From: Solitalea canadensis DSM 3403
Lineage (GTDB): Bacteria; Bacteroidota; Bacteroidia; Sphingobacteriales; Sphingobacteriaceae
Reading direction: 5' to 3'
Length of the DNA: 64,000 bases
Assembly (NCBI RefSeq): GCF_000242635.2
Contig: NC_017770.1
Coordinates: 2,058,669 to 2,122,668, forward strand
In this document: in pieces, positions 35,156 through 45,804 of the stretch
How the letters are laid out: each line of letters opens with the position of its first letter
How positions within the stretch are numbered: the stretch's first letter is position 1
Notes under the pieces: generated by a model
Database searches by the model: none
The model's input: only the letters and a program-made list of their open reading frames with translations
Told to the model about the DNA's origin: nothing
Position numbers and translations under genes: made by a program

Positions 35156-36238
35156 TCAAACCCGGTAACAAACGGCATTAATATTCATCCCTGCACCAAC
35201 AGAGGCAAATAATACCACATCACCCGGTTCAATTCCATGCTCTTCACCCATTTTGCCTTTTTTAACAAGATCGTATAAAGTTGGAATTGTAGCAACTGAG
35301 CTATTACCCAATTTATGAATACTCATAGGCATAATATGTGGAGGAATCTCTTTTATACCGTATAATTTATACAACTCCTTAGTGAATCCTTCATCCATCT
35401 TTTCATTTGCCTGGTGAAGAAAGATCTTTTTTACTTCATGAATATCGACACCCGCCTTGTCTAAACAAGCTTTCATTGCCGAGGGAACATGTCGCATTGC
35501 ATATTCAAAAACCTTACGGCCCTTCATTTTGATATAACGTACACGAGGATCGCTTCCGGGAAAGTTTCCTTTGCCGATATATATATAATAAGCCTCATCT
35601 ATACAATGACTTACAACGCTGCTGGCAAGGATGCCGCTATTGGTTTTATCTGAATCAACAGCATCAATAATACAGGCTCCGGCTCCGTCAGAAAAGATCA
35701 TGCTGTCTCTGTCGTATACATCAATTACACGACTCAATGTTTCTGTTCCGATTACGAGGCAACGTTTGGCAATACCAGCCTTAATAAAGGCATCTGCCTG
35801 AATTACACCTTGTAACCAGCCCGGACAACCAAAAAGCAGATCATAAGGTACACAAGCAGGATTGCGTATTCCTAAAGAATGCTTTACTCTGCTTGCAAGT
35901 GAAGGAACTGCATCGGTTTGAATGGAGTGTTTTACAACGTTTCCAAAATTATGCGCAACAATTATTTGATCAATTGTTTCTGGATCAATACCCGCGTCTT
36001 CAATTGCTTCTTTAGCTGCCAAAACTGCTAAATCAGAAGAATTCATATCACATGGCGCATAACGACGCTCTTCAATACCGGTTATCTGTTTAAACTTTTC
36101 AGCAACAAGGGCCGGCGGTTGATTTATATGACCATGAAACTCATCATAAAAATCATGTGCAGCAAAATCTCGGTTGGTTTTAACTAATTCAGGAATATAT
36201 GATCCCGTTCCTGTAATAACGGTGTGCAGCAATGTCAT
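35156..36238 (-). CDS. 3-oxoacyl-ACP synthase III-like (FabH family) thiolase-fold enzyme
   Basis: A 360-residue condensing enzyme. The catalytic triad is C138 (LLFGCPGWLQG), H275 (FLHQAN) and N312 (KLGNSS). The start is set at ATG 36238; an in-frame TTG lies six codons upstream. It is longer than E. coli FabH (317), with additions near residues 25-60 and 220-245, and no acpP or fab genes are nearby. It may prime fatty acid synthesis or act in a branched, aryl polyene or other secondary lipid route. The fold and chemistry are certain, the substrate is not. Confidence 0.8.
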   Translation of the reverse strand: MTLLHTVITGTGSYIPELVKTNRDFAAHDFYDEFHGHINQPPALVAEKFKQITGIEERRYAPCDMNSSDLAVLAAKEAIEDAGIDPETIDQIIVAHNFGNVVKHSIQTDAVPSLASRVKHSLGIRNPACVPYDLLFGCPGWLQGVIQADAFIKAGIAKRCLVIGTETLSRVIDVYDRDSMIFSDGAGACIIDAVDSDKTNSGILASSVVSHCIDEAYYIYIGKGNFPGSDPRVRYIKMKGRKVFEYAMRHVPSAMKACLDKAGVDIHEVKKIFLHQANEKMDEGFTKELYKLYGIKEIPPHIMPMSIHKLGNSSVATIPTLYDLVKKGKMGEEHGIEPGDVVLFASVGAGMNINAVCYRV

Positions 36239-36585
36239 TTTATCTATATTATTCAAACGTTATAAATTATCTTTTCAATAATAAATACCAAATTAGTTTT
36301 TAGTACAAAAACAACGAAAATGATATTCATAACTCATTTGCAATGTAAACAAACTTGTTACACAGCGTTAATTCAAATCGCATTTTTTTATGATGCCCAA
36401 AGCTAAAAACGATCCTCAAAAAAGGAGTATCTGCTTATCCTTATTCCAGTAATAATACGCATTAAGGTGTCACAATGCAAATAATAGACTGAAAGCAGCA
36501 AAATGAAAAAAAATGATAGTCAAGGGGAGGGAACAGCGCAATAAAAAAGGGAGCATTGTCTATTCTGCTCCCTTAGTTTTATTAT
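36239..36585. other. Gene-free stretch
   Basis: This 347-base gap lies between two minus-strand genes. It holds the terminator of the SRPBCC gene at 36543-36574 and, at its other end, presumably the promoter of the FabH-like gene. A near match TAACGTTTG lies at about 36246-36254 on the minus strand, but its inner spacing is one base too long. I see no convincing coding frame, tRNA or repeat in the rest. Confidence 0.6.
36543..36574 (-). terminator. Terminator upstream in the gap, for incoming minus-strand transcription
   Basis: AAGGGAGCA (36547-36555) pairs with TGCTCCCTT (36566-36574). On the minus strand the stem is followed by TTTTTT. It lies 12 bases after the SRPBCC stop codon and ends the ABC-F/SRPBCC unit. 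Confidence 0.8.
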
Positions 36586-36966
36586 TTATTCATCAAAGTA
36601 ATCTTCAATAGCGCCAAAATAATAATTATTCCAGCCGTATAACATATCCTCTAATTCAGTATCAGGAATATTTGTATGCCTCAATTCAACTGAAGTTCCA
36701 TGTTTATCAGGATGAAGTTTGATCGTTACAATGGACTCTTCCTGCTGATCGCCAAAGTACCATTGCTGAACAATCTTTTTATTTTCTTCAAACTCAACAT
36801 TTTTACCTGCAATACTATCATCCCATAGTGAAAACTCTGAACCCGGCTCTGTACTCATTATTGCCGGATATCCACTCCATAGTTCAATGGTAAGTGGATT
36901 GGTAAGAGCAGTATATACTTCTTCCGGATCCGCATGAATAAGGTAATACTTTTTAATATCCTTCAT
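36586..36966 (-). CDS. SRPBCC/AHSA1-like START-fold protein
   Basis: A 126-residue protein of the SRPBCC (AHA1/START-like) superfamily. IHADPEEVYTALTNPLTIELWSGYPAIMS is the usual start with the A-x-x-V-W/Y-x-A-L-T-x-P pattern, and ELEDMLYGWNNYYFGAIEDYF forms the long C-terminal helix over the cavity. Ligand unknown. It begins 12 bases after the ABC-F gene and is probably cotranscribed with it. Confidence 0.8.
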   Translation of the reverse strand: MKDIKKYYLIHADPEEVYTALTNPLTIELWSGYPAIMSTEPGSEFSLWDDSIAGKNVEFEENKKIVQQWYFGDQQEESIVTIKLHPDKHGTSVELRHTNIPDTELEDMLYGWNNYYFGAIEDYFDE

Positions 36967-36978
36967 TTGGAATACAAA

Positions 36979-38613
<1,635 letters not shown>

Positions 38614-38701
38614 TTAATTTTCAGCGAGAAAAGCCAGTTTATTTTTATTAAATCTAAATTTTTGACAAGAGGGTGAGAATTGGTTAATATTGAAGAAAAA
38701 A

Positions 38702-39298
38702 ATGAAAAAATATCTACTTCTTCTTGTTATAGTTATCACTCCATATTTAGCTATTTCCCAATCAAAAGAAAAAAATCCTATTCCTCGAGCTCCCACCAGA
38801 GAGAGTTGGAAAGAAGAACAAAAGAAACATGAATGCATCACAAGAGCTGTTTATTCAGAATCTGAACGAACCAGTTTTTATCCGTTCAATAAAGCGTCCA
38901 ATATTTTATTTGTTTCATTCATAAATCAGGATGACTCTATTATTCAGGATGAATTACCGATGGAAAGAGGTAAAGTTGCCTTAAACAAATTAAAGGAAAT
39001 AGTTTATCTGAACGATGAACAAAAAAATGCGCTTACAAATGTTCTCTACAATATAGGCTATAAAGGAAAACCGACAATAAATACTGGAGCAGCGTGTTAT
39101 AATCCTCACAATGCTATACTTTTCATGAATGACAAAAAACAGGTTTTTGAATACATTGAACTATGTTTTGATTGTTCAAGACATGAATTAAGCTCTAAAA
39201 AAATAAACACAGGTGATTTTTGCACTCAAAAGTATGACCTGTTGAAACAGCTATTTCAAAAGGTGGGTATAAAGCTTACAGAATTGGAATTTGACTAA
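38702..39298 (+). CDS. Exported protein of unknown function
   Basis: A 198-residue protein from ATG 38702 (an upstream in-frame TTG adds four residues). The N-terminus is a signal peptide (MKKYLLLLVIVITPYLAISQ). The mature part is charged and carries cysteines in ITGAACYNPHNA-like and FDCSRHEL contexts (HEC, ACY, CFDC, FCT), possibly disulfide-bonded. NAILFMNDKKQVFEYIELCFDCSRHELSS looks like a beta-rich core. I do not recognise the family. Neighbours are an ABC-F gene (divergent) and two RDD genes. Confidence 0.6.
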   Translation: MKKYLLLLVIVITPYLAISQSKEKNPIPRAPTRESWKEEQKKHECITRAVYSESERTSFYPFNKASNILFVSFINQDDSIIQDELPMERGKVALNKLKEIVYLNDEQKNALTNVLYNIGYKGKPTINTGAACYNPHNAILFMNDKKQVFEYIELCFDCSRHELSSKKINTGDFCTQKYDLLKQLFQKVGIKLTELEFD

Positions 39299-39382
39299 TC
39301 TTTACTTATTAATTATTGCGAAAGAAGTACTCATTTTACAATAACTTCCTTAAACTTGTGGTCTTAAACTGTCATTAAAAAC

Positions 39383-39880
39383 ATGAGTGAGTATTTGAAA
39401 GAAATCAATCCGGAGGAACCTGTAAAAGAATTGCATATTGCACCATCATGGACAAGGTTTCTTAATTATTTCTTGGATTATATGGTCTTAGGCTTGATCA
39501 TGTCGTTTTTTGTTTCTCCAGCTGCCGAGTCTAAAGAAGTCAATCCAACCGATTTAAAATCAGTAATGGATGAAGTGCAGAAAATGTTTGAAGATCCCAA
39601 AATTTTACTACTAAACATGGCCATTACACTTGGCTATTATATAGTCATGGAATCGTTGACAGGACAAACAATTGGCAAGATCATCACCAGAACAGAAGTT
39701 GTTGACGAATATGGTCATCGTCCCACGTTTTTGCGTATTTTAGGAAGAACACTATGCAGAATGATACCTTTCGAAGCATTCTCCTTTCTGTTTACACCCA
39801 TTGGCTGGCACGACTCCATTTCGAAGACATTAGTAATAAAAAAAGAACTTCCGGTTTCAGGAACCAAAACAATAAAATAA
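39383..39880 (+). CDS. RDD-family membrane protein
   Basis: A 165-residue integral membrane protein with three hydrophobic segments (about 27-45, 72-92 and 118-138). The RDD-type features are TRFLNYFLDYMVLG at the start of the first helix and LTGQTIGKIITRTEVVDEYGHRPTFLRILGRTLCRMIPFEAFSF. RDD proteins are linked to ion transport or salt tolerance in some bacteria, but the role here is unknown. It is followed after 39 bases by a paralogue. Confidence 0.82.
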   Translation: MSEYLKEINPEEPVKELHIAPSWTRFLNYFLDYMVLGLIMSFFVSPAAESKEVNPTDLKSVMDEVQKMFEDPKILLLNMAITLGYYIVMESLTGQTIGKIITRTEVVDEYGHRPTFLRILGRTLCRMIPFEAFSFLFTPIGWHDSISKTLVIKKELPVSGTKTIK

Positions 39881-39919
39881 TCGTATAACTATGTTAGCAG
39901 CTAATTTAAACTAACATAT

Positions 39920-40375
39920 ATGAACACTGAAACTTTTGAAATAGAAGAAATCGTTAAACCTAAAAGTGTTTTTGAAGATTTTGTCCCTGAATTCTTTGAA
40001 TATGCAACAGCATGGCAACGATTTGCAAACATGATTATTGACTGCATTTGCTATTATTTATTTGCAATTGGCACTTTATCCATACTGTATTTAACTGATA
40101 AAGAAACATTTGAAGGCGAAGGTATGGCTCAATTAAGCATTATTCTCTGCATGTTCCTTTATTTTGTATTCTTTGAAGCTTTAATTGGTCAAACAATAGG
40201 TAAAGTAATTACCCGAACAAAAGTGGTAGACCATTTTAATAACAAGCCTTCATTTTCAAGAGTTATGGGAAGAACTTTATGCAGGTTGATACCATTTGAT
40301 GGACTTTCATTTTTCTCTGGAGGAGAGGGATGGCATGATTCTATCTCAAAAACCAGAGTAATAAAGATTCAATAA
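39920..40375 (+). CDS. RDD-family membrane protein, paralogue
   Basis: A 151-residue paralogue of the preceding gene. It shares W-Q/T-RF-N, IGQTIGKVITRTKVVDHFNNKPSFSRVMGRTLCRLIPFDGLSF and the C-terminal GWHDSISKTRVIK ending. Two acidic N-terminal segments differ. The tandem arrangement points to duplication and perhaps a hetero-oligomer. It ends at a very strong terminator. Confidence 0.82.
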   Translation: MNTETFEIEEIVKPKSVFEDFVPEFFEYATAWQRFANMIIDCICYYLFAIGTLSILYLTDKETFEGEGMAQLSIILCMFLYFVFFEALIGQTIGKVITRTKVVDHFNNKPSFSRVMGRTLCRLIPFDGLSFFSGGEGWHDSISKTRVIKIQ

Positions 40376-40378
40376 TTT

Positions 40379-40418
40379 AAAAGAAAAAGAGGAATGTAAA
40401 CATTCCTCTTTTTCTTTT
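40379..40418. terminator. Bidirectional terminator after the RDD pair
   Basis: AAAAGAAAAAGAGGAATG pairs perfectly with its complement around TAAA. It overlaps the stop codon of the convergent gene. Confidence 0.85.
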
Positions 40419-40884
40419 ATTTAGTTGAGATAAAAATTTCCACGTGGGCATCCTCAGAAACAAAGGAATCAGGTGAGTACGCCTCTAAATCAAATGTATA
40501 ACTTCTGTCTATATCTGAGTTCCAAATATCTACCCAAGTATCAATTATACAATCAGGCATTTTCCCTCTTGCAATAAATTCGGCATAATTCGAAGCCGGA
40601 ATTTTCAAAGCAATCAAACCCTCAGGAACAACGTCAATGTTATCGACTCTGCAGCCAATGGCAAATGAATATGGTTTTGTAAAATCCCCTTCGTAATCAT
40701 AATAAAGGCCGAGGATTCTATTTCCGGATTTGTGCTCTACCTGCTCAATCCAGTTTTGTTGCAGAAATTGAGCCCAAAAGTTCCCAATATCGGTTTCGGC
40801 CGTTTCGTTTGATGTTCGAATTGATTTCCCAACAAAATAGAAATCAGTAAAATGAGTTAATACATAACCGTTTTGACTACTCAT
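40417..40884 (-). CDS. GyrI-like/AraC effector-binding domain protein
   Basis: A 155-residue stand-alone small-molecule-binding domain (GyrI-like). Typical parts are a first strand with FYFVGKSIRTSNE, the ILGLYYDYEGDFTKPYSFAIGCRVDN core and the closing WNSDIDRSYTFDLEAYSPD...HVEIFISTK, which matches the bacterial effector-binding domain with its conserved acidic residue. It lacks any DNA-binding domain. Ligand unknown. It lies downstream of the acyl-CoA dehydrogenase gene, 70 bases away on the same strand. Confidence 0.8.
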   Translation of the reverse strand: MSSQNGYVLTHFTDFYFVGKSIRTSNETAETDIGNFWAQFLQQNWIEQVEHKSGNRILGLYYDYEGDFTKPYSFAIGCRVDNIDVVPEGLIALKIPASNYAEFIARGKMPDCIIDTWVDIWNSDIDRSYTFDLEAYSPDSFVSEDAHVEIFISTK

Positions 40885-40954
40885 ATATCTTTGTGATTTA
40901 TCATACCCAAAGAAAAATAGGTTATTGACAATAGTATGTCAACAGCATCAATTA

Positions 40955-42172
40955 TTATTTAAATGCATTAAATCCGGTAACATCCATACCAGTGATTAAC
41001 AAGTGAATGTCGTGCGTGCCTTCGTAAGTAACTACAGACTCAAGATTCATCATATGACGCATGATCGGATATTCACCTGTAATACCCATACCACCCAACA
41101 TCTGACGAGCCTCACGCGCAATGTTTAAAGCCGTTTCTACACTATTACGTTTGGCCATCGAAATTTGGGCAGCAGTAGCACGATTTTCGCTTTTTAATAC
41201 GCCCAAACGCCATACCAATAATTGACCTTTAGTAATCTCAGAGATCATCTCCGCTAGTTTCTTCTGTTGCAGCTGGAATGCTCCGATTGGCTTATCAAAC
41301 TGAATACGTTCTTTTGAATAGCGAAGGGCTGTATCATAACAATCCATTGCCGCGCCTAAAGCACCCCATGCAATTCCGTAACGAGCTTGATTTAAACAAC
41401 CTAAAGGACCTTTTAATCCTTGTACATTAGGAAAAACGTTTTCTTTAGGAACCTTCACATTATCAAACACTAATTCGCCGGTTGCCGAAGCACGAAGCGA
41501 CCATTTATTATGAGTTTCAGGAGTTGAAAAACCTTCCATACCACGTTCAACCACCATACCTCTGATTATGCCCTGCTCATCTTTGGCCCAAACAACAGCC
41601 AAATCAGCAAAAGGAGCATTGGAAATCCACATTTTAGCTCCATTTAGGATATAATGATCTCCCGCATCTTTAATATTAGTGATCATGCCTGATGGATTGG
41701 AACCAAAATCCGGTTCAGTTAACCCGAAACAACCTAACCACTCTCCGGAACCCAACTTTGGCAAATATTTACGGCGTTGCTCTTCCGAACCATATGCGTA
41801 GATAGGATACATCACTAAAGAACCCTGTACAGAAGCAGTTGAACGGATACCAGAATCACCACGCTCCAATTCCTGCATAATGATACCATAAGCAATATAA
41901 TCCATTCCACCACCACCGTATTCAACAGGAATGGTAGGTCCGAATGCACCGATCTCTCCTAAACTTTTTACTAAATGTCTTGGAAATTGGGATTTCTGAG
42001 CATATTCTTCAATAATTGGAGAGATCTCTTTCTTTACATATTCTCTAACCGAACTACGCACAAGTTTGTGCTCTTCGGTAAGCAGTTCATCTAACAAATA
42101 ATAATCAGGAGATTCATACAAATCCTGTTTTGCTGAACGTTTAACTTGTTCTTCTGTTGAAAGTAATGACAT
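40955..42172 (-). CDS. Acyl-CoA dehydrogenase, glutaryl-CoA dehydrogenase-like
   Basis: A 405-residue FAD enzyme. FAD/substrate motifs are GCFGLTEPDFGSNP (147-160), WISNAPFADLAVVWAK and QMLGGMGITGEYP. The catalytic base is E384 in TYEGTHDIH, the position and context seen in glutaryl-CoA dehydrogenases (with R-x-x-A-S-A-TGEL before it). The start is set at ATG 42172, which is supported by a perfect -7 box 22-29 bases upstream. Role in lysine/tryptophan or dicarboxylate breakdown is inference. Confidence 0.85.
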   Translation of the reverse strand: MSLLSTEEQVKRSAKQDLYESPDYYLLDELLTEEHKLVRSSVREYVKKEISPIIEEYAQKSQFPRHLVKSLGEIGAFGPTIPVEYGGGGMDYIAYGIIMQELERGDSGIRSTASVQGSLVMYPIYAYGSEEQRRKYLPKLGSGEWLGCFGLTEPDFGSNPSGMITNIKDAGDHYILNGAKMWISNAPFADLAVVWAKDEQGIIRGMVVERGMEGFSTPETHNKWSLRASATGELVFDNVKVPKENVFPNVQGLKGPLGCLNQARYGIAWGALGAAMDCYDTALRYSKERIQFDKPIGAFQLQQKKLAEMISEITKGQLLVWRLGVLKSENRATAAQISMAKRNSVETALNIAREARQMLGGMGITGEYPIMRHMMNLESVVTYEGTHDIHLLITGMDVTGFNAFK

Positions 42173-42193
42173 AATTGATTGGTGTTGATCTAT

Positions 42194-42221
42194 CAAAAAT
42201 AGAAAATTGAAGCTATTTTTG
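42194..42221. promoter_or_regulatory. Back-to-back divergent promoters
   Basis: Two perfect TATTTTTG -7 boxes face away from each other: 42201-42194 on the minus strand for the acyl-CoA dehydrogenase gene and 42214-42221 on the plus strand for folB. Only 12 bases lie between them. Neither has a clear TTG at -33. The folB ATG begins four bases after its box. Confidence 0.65.
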
Positions 42222-42225
42222 TGTC

Positions 42226-42612
42226 ATGTCATTTCAAAAGATTCACACAATTGCCCTAAATGGGCTCGAAATCTTCGCTCATCATGGTTATTACCCTGAA
42301 GAACAGCTAATTGGTGGAAAATTTAAGATAGAAGCAAGGGTTGAAACCGATTTTTCAGGGGCAGCAATCAGTGACGATTTAGGGGCAACTGTTAACTATG
42401 AGTCAATTTTTGCAATTATTAAAGAAGAAATGAAGATCTCTTCTAAATTGCTAGAACATGTAGCTCAGCGCATTGTTGATAGAATAGCGATGCTTTCGGT
42501 TAAGATTCAACGAATTGAGGTACAGATTCAAAAGCTGAACCCACCGTTTTCATCAAAAATTCAAAGTTCATCCATTACTATTACATATTTAAAGCCAAAC
42601 CATGTACTTTAA
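42226..42612 (+). CDS. folB: Dihydroneopterin aldolase
   Basis: A 128-residue enzyme of folate synthesis that releases glycolaldehyde from dihydroneopterin. The family pattern IALNGLEIFAHHGYYPEEQLIGGKFKIEARVETDF is complete, and LEHVAQRIVDRI and VQIQKLNPPF follow. Length is typical (about 120). Other folate genes are absent. The ORF overlaps the next gene by 11 bases, so the two are translationally linked. The message is probably leaderless. Confidence 0.93.
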   Translation: MSFQKIHTIALNGLEIFAHHGYYPEEQLIGGKFKIEARVETDFSGAAISDDLGATVNYESIFAIIKEEMKISSKLLEHVAQRIVDRIAMLSVKIQRIEVQIQKLNPPFSSKIQSSSITITYLKPNHVL

Positions 42613-44002
42613 TAAAGTAAGTTCGGCACATCTTGAACAGTTAAAATCATTAGTAGGCAGCCAGAATATATTCGTAGATCAGGTAACGTTGCAGAACTAT
42701 TCACATGACGAGACTGAAAATCTTTCTTATTTACCGGAAGTAGTTATCAAACCGGAAAATACGCAGCAAGTTTCTGTCTTATTAAAATTTTGCAATGAAA
42801 ACAATATTCCGGTAACCCCACGAGGAGCGGGAACAGGCTTAAGTGGTGGCTCATTACCGGTATATGGCGGAATTTCTCTTTCGATGGAAAAGATGAACAA
42901 GATCATTAAGCTTGATGAGCGTAACTTACAGGCTCATGTAGAACCGGGAGTTATTACAGAAGTGTTGATGGAGGAGGCAGCAAAACTCAATTTACTATAC
43001 CCGGTTGATCCCTCTAGTAAAGGTTCTTGTTTTATCGGAGGAAATGTTGCTCATGGTTCTGGCGGCCCACGCGTGGTTAAATATGGTACATTACGTGATT
43101 ATATCCTGAATCTTGAAATTGTATTACCAAATGGTGATGTTATCTGGACAGGTGCGAATACCTTGAAATATGCATCGGGTTATAACCTTACCCAATTAAT
43201 GATTGGTAGTGAAGGTACTTTAGCTGTAATCACCAAAATCGTTGTAAAACTTATCCCTAAACCGCAGTATAACCTGGTAATGTTAGCCTCCTTTCCTTCA
43301 GCAGAAAGTGCATGTGAGGCAGTATCTGCCGTTTTCAGAGCGGGGATGACTCCTTCAGCATTAGAATTTATGGAGCGTGCCGGAATGGAGTGGGTAGTGA
43401 AATATGAGGGTATTAAATTTGAAATTAAGGATCATGTTAAGGCCTATTTATTAGTGGAAGTAGACGGGAATAACCTTGATTTATTGCGTTCTGACTGCGA
43501 AAAAATAGGAGAGGTGCTATTCGGTTATGAGTGTGATGATATTTTATTGGGCGAATCCGCAAGTGAGAAAGATGAGCTATGGATGATGCGCCGGAAAATG
43601 CCATTATCGGTAAAAGCTAATTCGGTTTATAAAGAGGAGGACACCGTAGTGCCACGTGCTGAGTTGCCTGTCTTATTAAAAGGCATTAAGGATATTGGAG
43701 CAAAATATGGCTTTAAGTCAGTATGTTATGGTCATGCCGGTGATGGGAATCTGCACGTTAACATCATCAAAGATTCTATGAGTGAGGAAGATTGGAAAAA
43801 CAAACTTCCTTTAGGCATCCATGAAATTATGGAATTAGCGGTTAAGCTTGGTGGAACTTTATCGGGCGAACATGGTATCGGTTTAATCCAGCAACCTTTC
43901 ATGAATATAAAATTCAGTGAAGTGAGTCTCCAGCTAATGCGAAGTATTAAGAATGTATTTGACCCGAAAGGTATTTTGAATCCGGGTAAGATGATTAATT
44001 AA
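42602..44002 (+). CDS. FAD-linked oxidase, GlcD-like D-2-hydroxyacid dehydrogenase
   Basis: A 466-residue enzyme of the VAO/FAD_binding_4 type. The FAD domain carries PVTPRGAGTGLSGGSLPV (about 74-91) and DPSSKGSCFIGGNVAHGSGGPRVVKYGTLRDYI. The C-terminal FAD-oxidase domain has YGHAGDGNLHVNI (about 379-391), with metal- or substrate-binding histidines, and LGGTLSGEHGIGLIQ. Glycolate or D-lactate are the commonest substrates; GlcE and GlcF partners are not nearby, which favours a stand-alone D-lactate type. The start overlaps folB. Confidence 0.87.
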   Translation: MYFNKVSSAHLEQLKSLVGSQNIFVDQVTLQNYSHDETENLSYLPEVVIKPENTQQVSVLLKFCNENNIPVTPRGAGTGLSGGSLPVYGGISLSMEKMNKIIKLDERNLQAHVEPGVITEVLMEEAAKLNLLYPVDPSSKGSCFIGGNVAHGSGGPRVVKYGTLRDYILNLEIVLPNGDVIWTGANTLKYASGYNLTQLMIGSEGTLAVITKIVVKLIPKPQYNLVMLASFPSAESACEAVSAVFRAGMTPSALEFMERAGMEWVVKYEGIKFEIKDHVKAYLLVEVDGNNLDLLRSDCEKIGEVLFGYECDDILLGESASEKDELWMMRRKMPLSVKANSVYKEEDTVVPRAELPVLLKGIKDIGAKYGFKSVCYGHAGDGNLHVNIIKDSMSEEDWKNKLPLGIHEIMELAVKLGGTLSGEHGIGLIQQPFMNIKFSEVSLQLMRSIKNVFDPKGILNPGKMIN

Positions 44003-44011
44003 TACATGTAT

Positions 44012-44044
44012 AAAAAAGGAAAACCATTACTGATTTTCCTTTTC
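44012..44044. terminator. Bidirectional terminator
   Basis: AAAAGGAAAA (44014-44023) pairs with TTTTCCTTTT (44034-44043) between convergent genes. Confidence 0.65.
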
Positions 44045-44055
44045 CTTTATTGAAC

Positions 44056-45804
44056 CTATTGTTTTGAGTTGTAGACTGAATAGTATCCCTGAGCCTGACT
44101 GTTATCATACTTAAGGCTTGGATAATAGAATTTTCCCACGTGAACAACACCCCAACGTTGATCCCAATAACTCATCGTACAACCTTCTCCAGCCTTCCAA
44201 TTTGCTGTCCAAACGATCTCATAAAACGGATCGGTTCCCCATAAACCAGTATGATCTACATACTTACCATCAGCATAGGTGGTTGAAGTACGCTTTCCTG
44301 TTCCATCAGCATAAAGAATTATTTCATCTTTTTGAGCAAACTTGCCATCGCTCGTTGTGTACCAGTTTGTTACCCATTTACCGGCGATCGCATTTTTGTA
44401 AAACGCAGTTGAATCAAAATTTTTGGCTTTGACTTTTAACGTAGTTATCAACGGTTTCTGAAGTTGATCGTTATAGTTTAATTCAACCGTAACATAATCA
44501 TCAAAGTCTTTAGGAACATTATTCAATTTAAGTTTGAGGTTAGTTACAGTTCCTGATAGTGAAGCAGTTATTGCATCTGATCCGGAAATTACCTTAACTT
44601 TTAAATTTTCAAAAGTTTCAACAGCTTTAGCCTTTATTTTTCGCGGACTTAAAGAAGGAATTTTAAAAGAGGTAAAGCTTGCAAATTTTTGAAATACAGA
44701 AGTTAACGAATTATATCCACTAACCAGGGTAGCAGCAATCGCATTAGAACCGGCTTCCTCGGCACTTGCATTTGCATAGTTACCTTTAAAATAAATAGAT
44801 CCGTCGGTATCATTCATGAAAACCTGCTCTGTTGTACCAGCAGCTGCGTCAACCGTAATAAATGCCACATTTTGTAATGCTACATGATTCTGATAGGCTT
44901 CAATTCCTGCTTCAATTATATAAGCAACGCTCACACCAGCAACCGCTACATTGAATGGAAATGGTAGGGCAGTGGATGCATATAATACCACAGCCCATTT
45001 TCCAAGCTTTTTAATTGACTCCATGTGCTGGGTTACAAGACATTTCATCTGGTTAAACAGAATCCGCTCCTGGCAAGCATTTAGCATACTTTCTATTCCT
45101 ACAGACTCAACAGATCTTGTTCTTAATTTATTAATCTGTTCATTAAGCTTAATAATTTCTTTGGTTTGAAGTGAAATTTGACGGAGAGATTCCTTTACTT
45201 CGGCATAATAAGCTGCATTTGCTTTTAAAAATATTGCAGCTTTAGCCTGATCAGCTGAATTAGCTTTAAGCAATATTCCTTTATACTTAGTTAGCGAATC
45301 TGTTAATGAACTCAGAGCTGCCTTTGTATTGTTAAAATCATAGCCCTGTACAAACGCTAATGAATCAGCGTTGTCTGAAGCTATTTCTACCTGACTTATT
45401 ACACTATTAATTTGATCCGAAATTATAGTACTGGCCGGTTTATCTAATTGTGTTACTAGAACTGTAAGCGGATAGGAGAACGATTTATTATCCAACTTTA
45501 AATCAATTTTTTGCGCCCCAGATGGTGCATCAGTCGGAACTATAAGATTTACAGTTGTATCATTTTGTTTAACAGCATAACAATTTATTCCGGCTATTGA
45601 GGCTGACACATTTGCCAAAGAATAACCTTTAACTGATACCACCAATGATTCACCTTGTCTTGCTTCATTATTAAAAGCGACAGTAGGTTCCTTATCGGGG
45701 TTTACATTTTCTTCATCAGAAGACTTTTTACAGGAAGAAATAATTAATAGAGAGAAGAGCATTAATAAAGAAACTGAGTAAAACTTAAGTAAAAGTCTTT
45801 TCAT
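44056..45804 (-). CDS. Large lipoprotein with helical region and hydrophobic hairpin, unknown function
   Basis: A 582-residue lipoprotein (IISSC, C25). Residues 40-118 look like an IPT/TIG-type beta domain (VVSVKGYSLANVSASIAG). Residues 120-265 are predicted largely helical with heptad-like runs. A hydrophobic stretch at 270-299 (VVLYASTAL, FNVAVAGVSVAYII) could form a membrane hairpin. Residues 480-582 look like a lipocalin-type module (GKWVTNWYTTSDGKF, ILYADGTGKRTSTTY). I do not recognise the whole protein. It stands alone between convergent glcD-like and divergent hsp20 genes. Confidence 0.65.
   Translation of the reverse strand: MKRLLLKFYSVSLLMLFSLLIISSCKKSSDEENVNPDKEPTVAFNNEARQGESLVVSVKGYSLANVSASIAGINCYAVKQNDTTVNLIVPTDAPSGAQKIDLKLDNKSFSYPLTVLVTQLDKPASTIISDQINSVISQVEIASDNADSLAFVQGYDFNNTKAALSSLTDSLTKYKGILLKANSADQAKAAIFLKANAAYYAEVKESLRQISLQTKEIIKLNEQINKLRTRSVESVGIESMLNACQERILFNQMKCLVTQHMESIKKLGKWAVVLYASTALPFPFNVAVAGVSVAYIIEAGIEAYQNHVALQNVAFITVDAAAGTTEQVFMNDTDGSIYFKGNYANASAEEAGSNAIAATLVSGYNSLTSVFQKFASFTSFKIPSLSPRKIKAKAVETFENLKVKVISGSDAITASLSGTVTNLKLKLNNVPKDFDDYVTVELNYNDQLQKPLITTLKVKAKNFDSTAFYKNAIAGKWVTNWYTTSDGKFAQKDEIILYADGTGKRTSTTYADGKYVDHTGLWGTDPFYEIVWTANWKAGEGCTMSYWDQRWGVVHVGKFYYPSLKYDNSQAQGYYSVYNSKQ

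Noticed and set aside
36389-36452. 20-codon frame MMPKAKND... in the gap before the FabH-like gene
   Set aside because: Too short, without promoter, repeat or conservation evidence.
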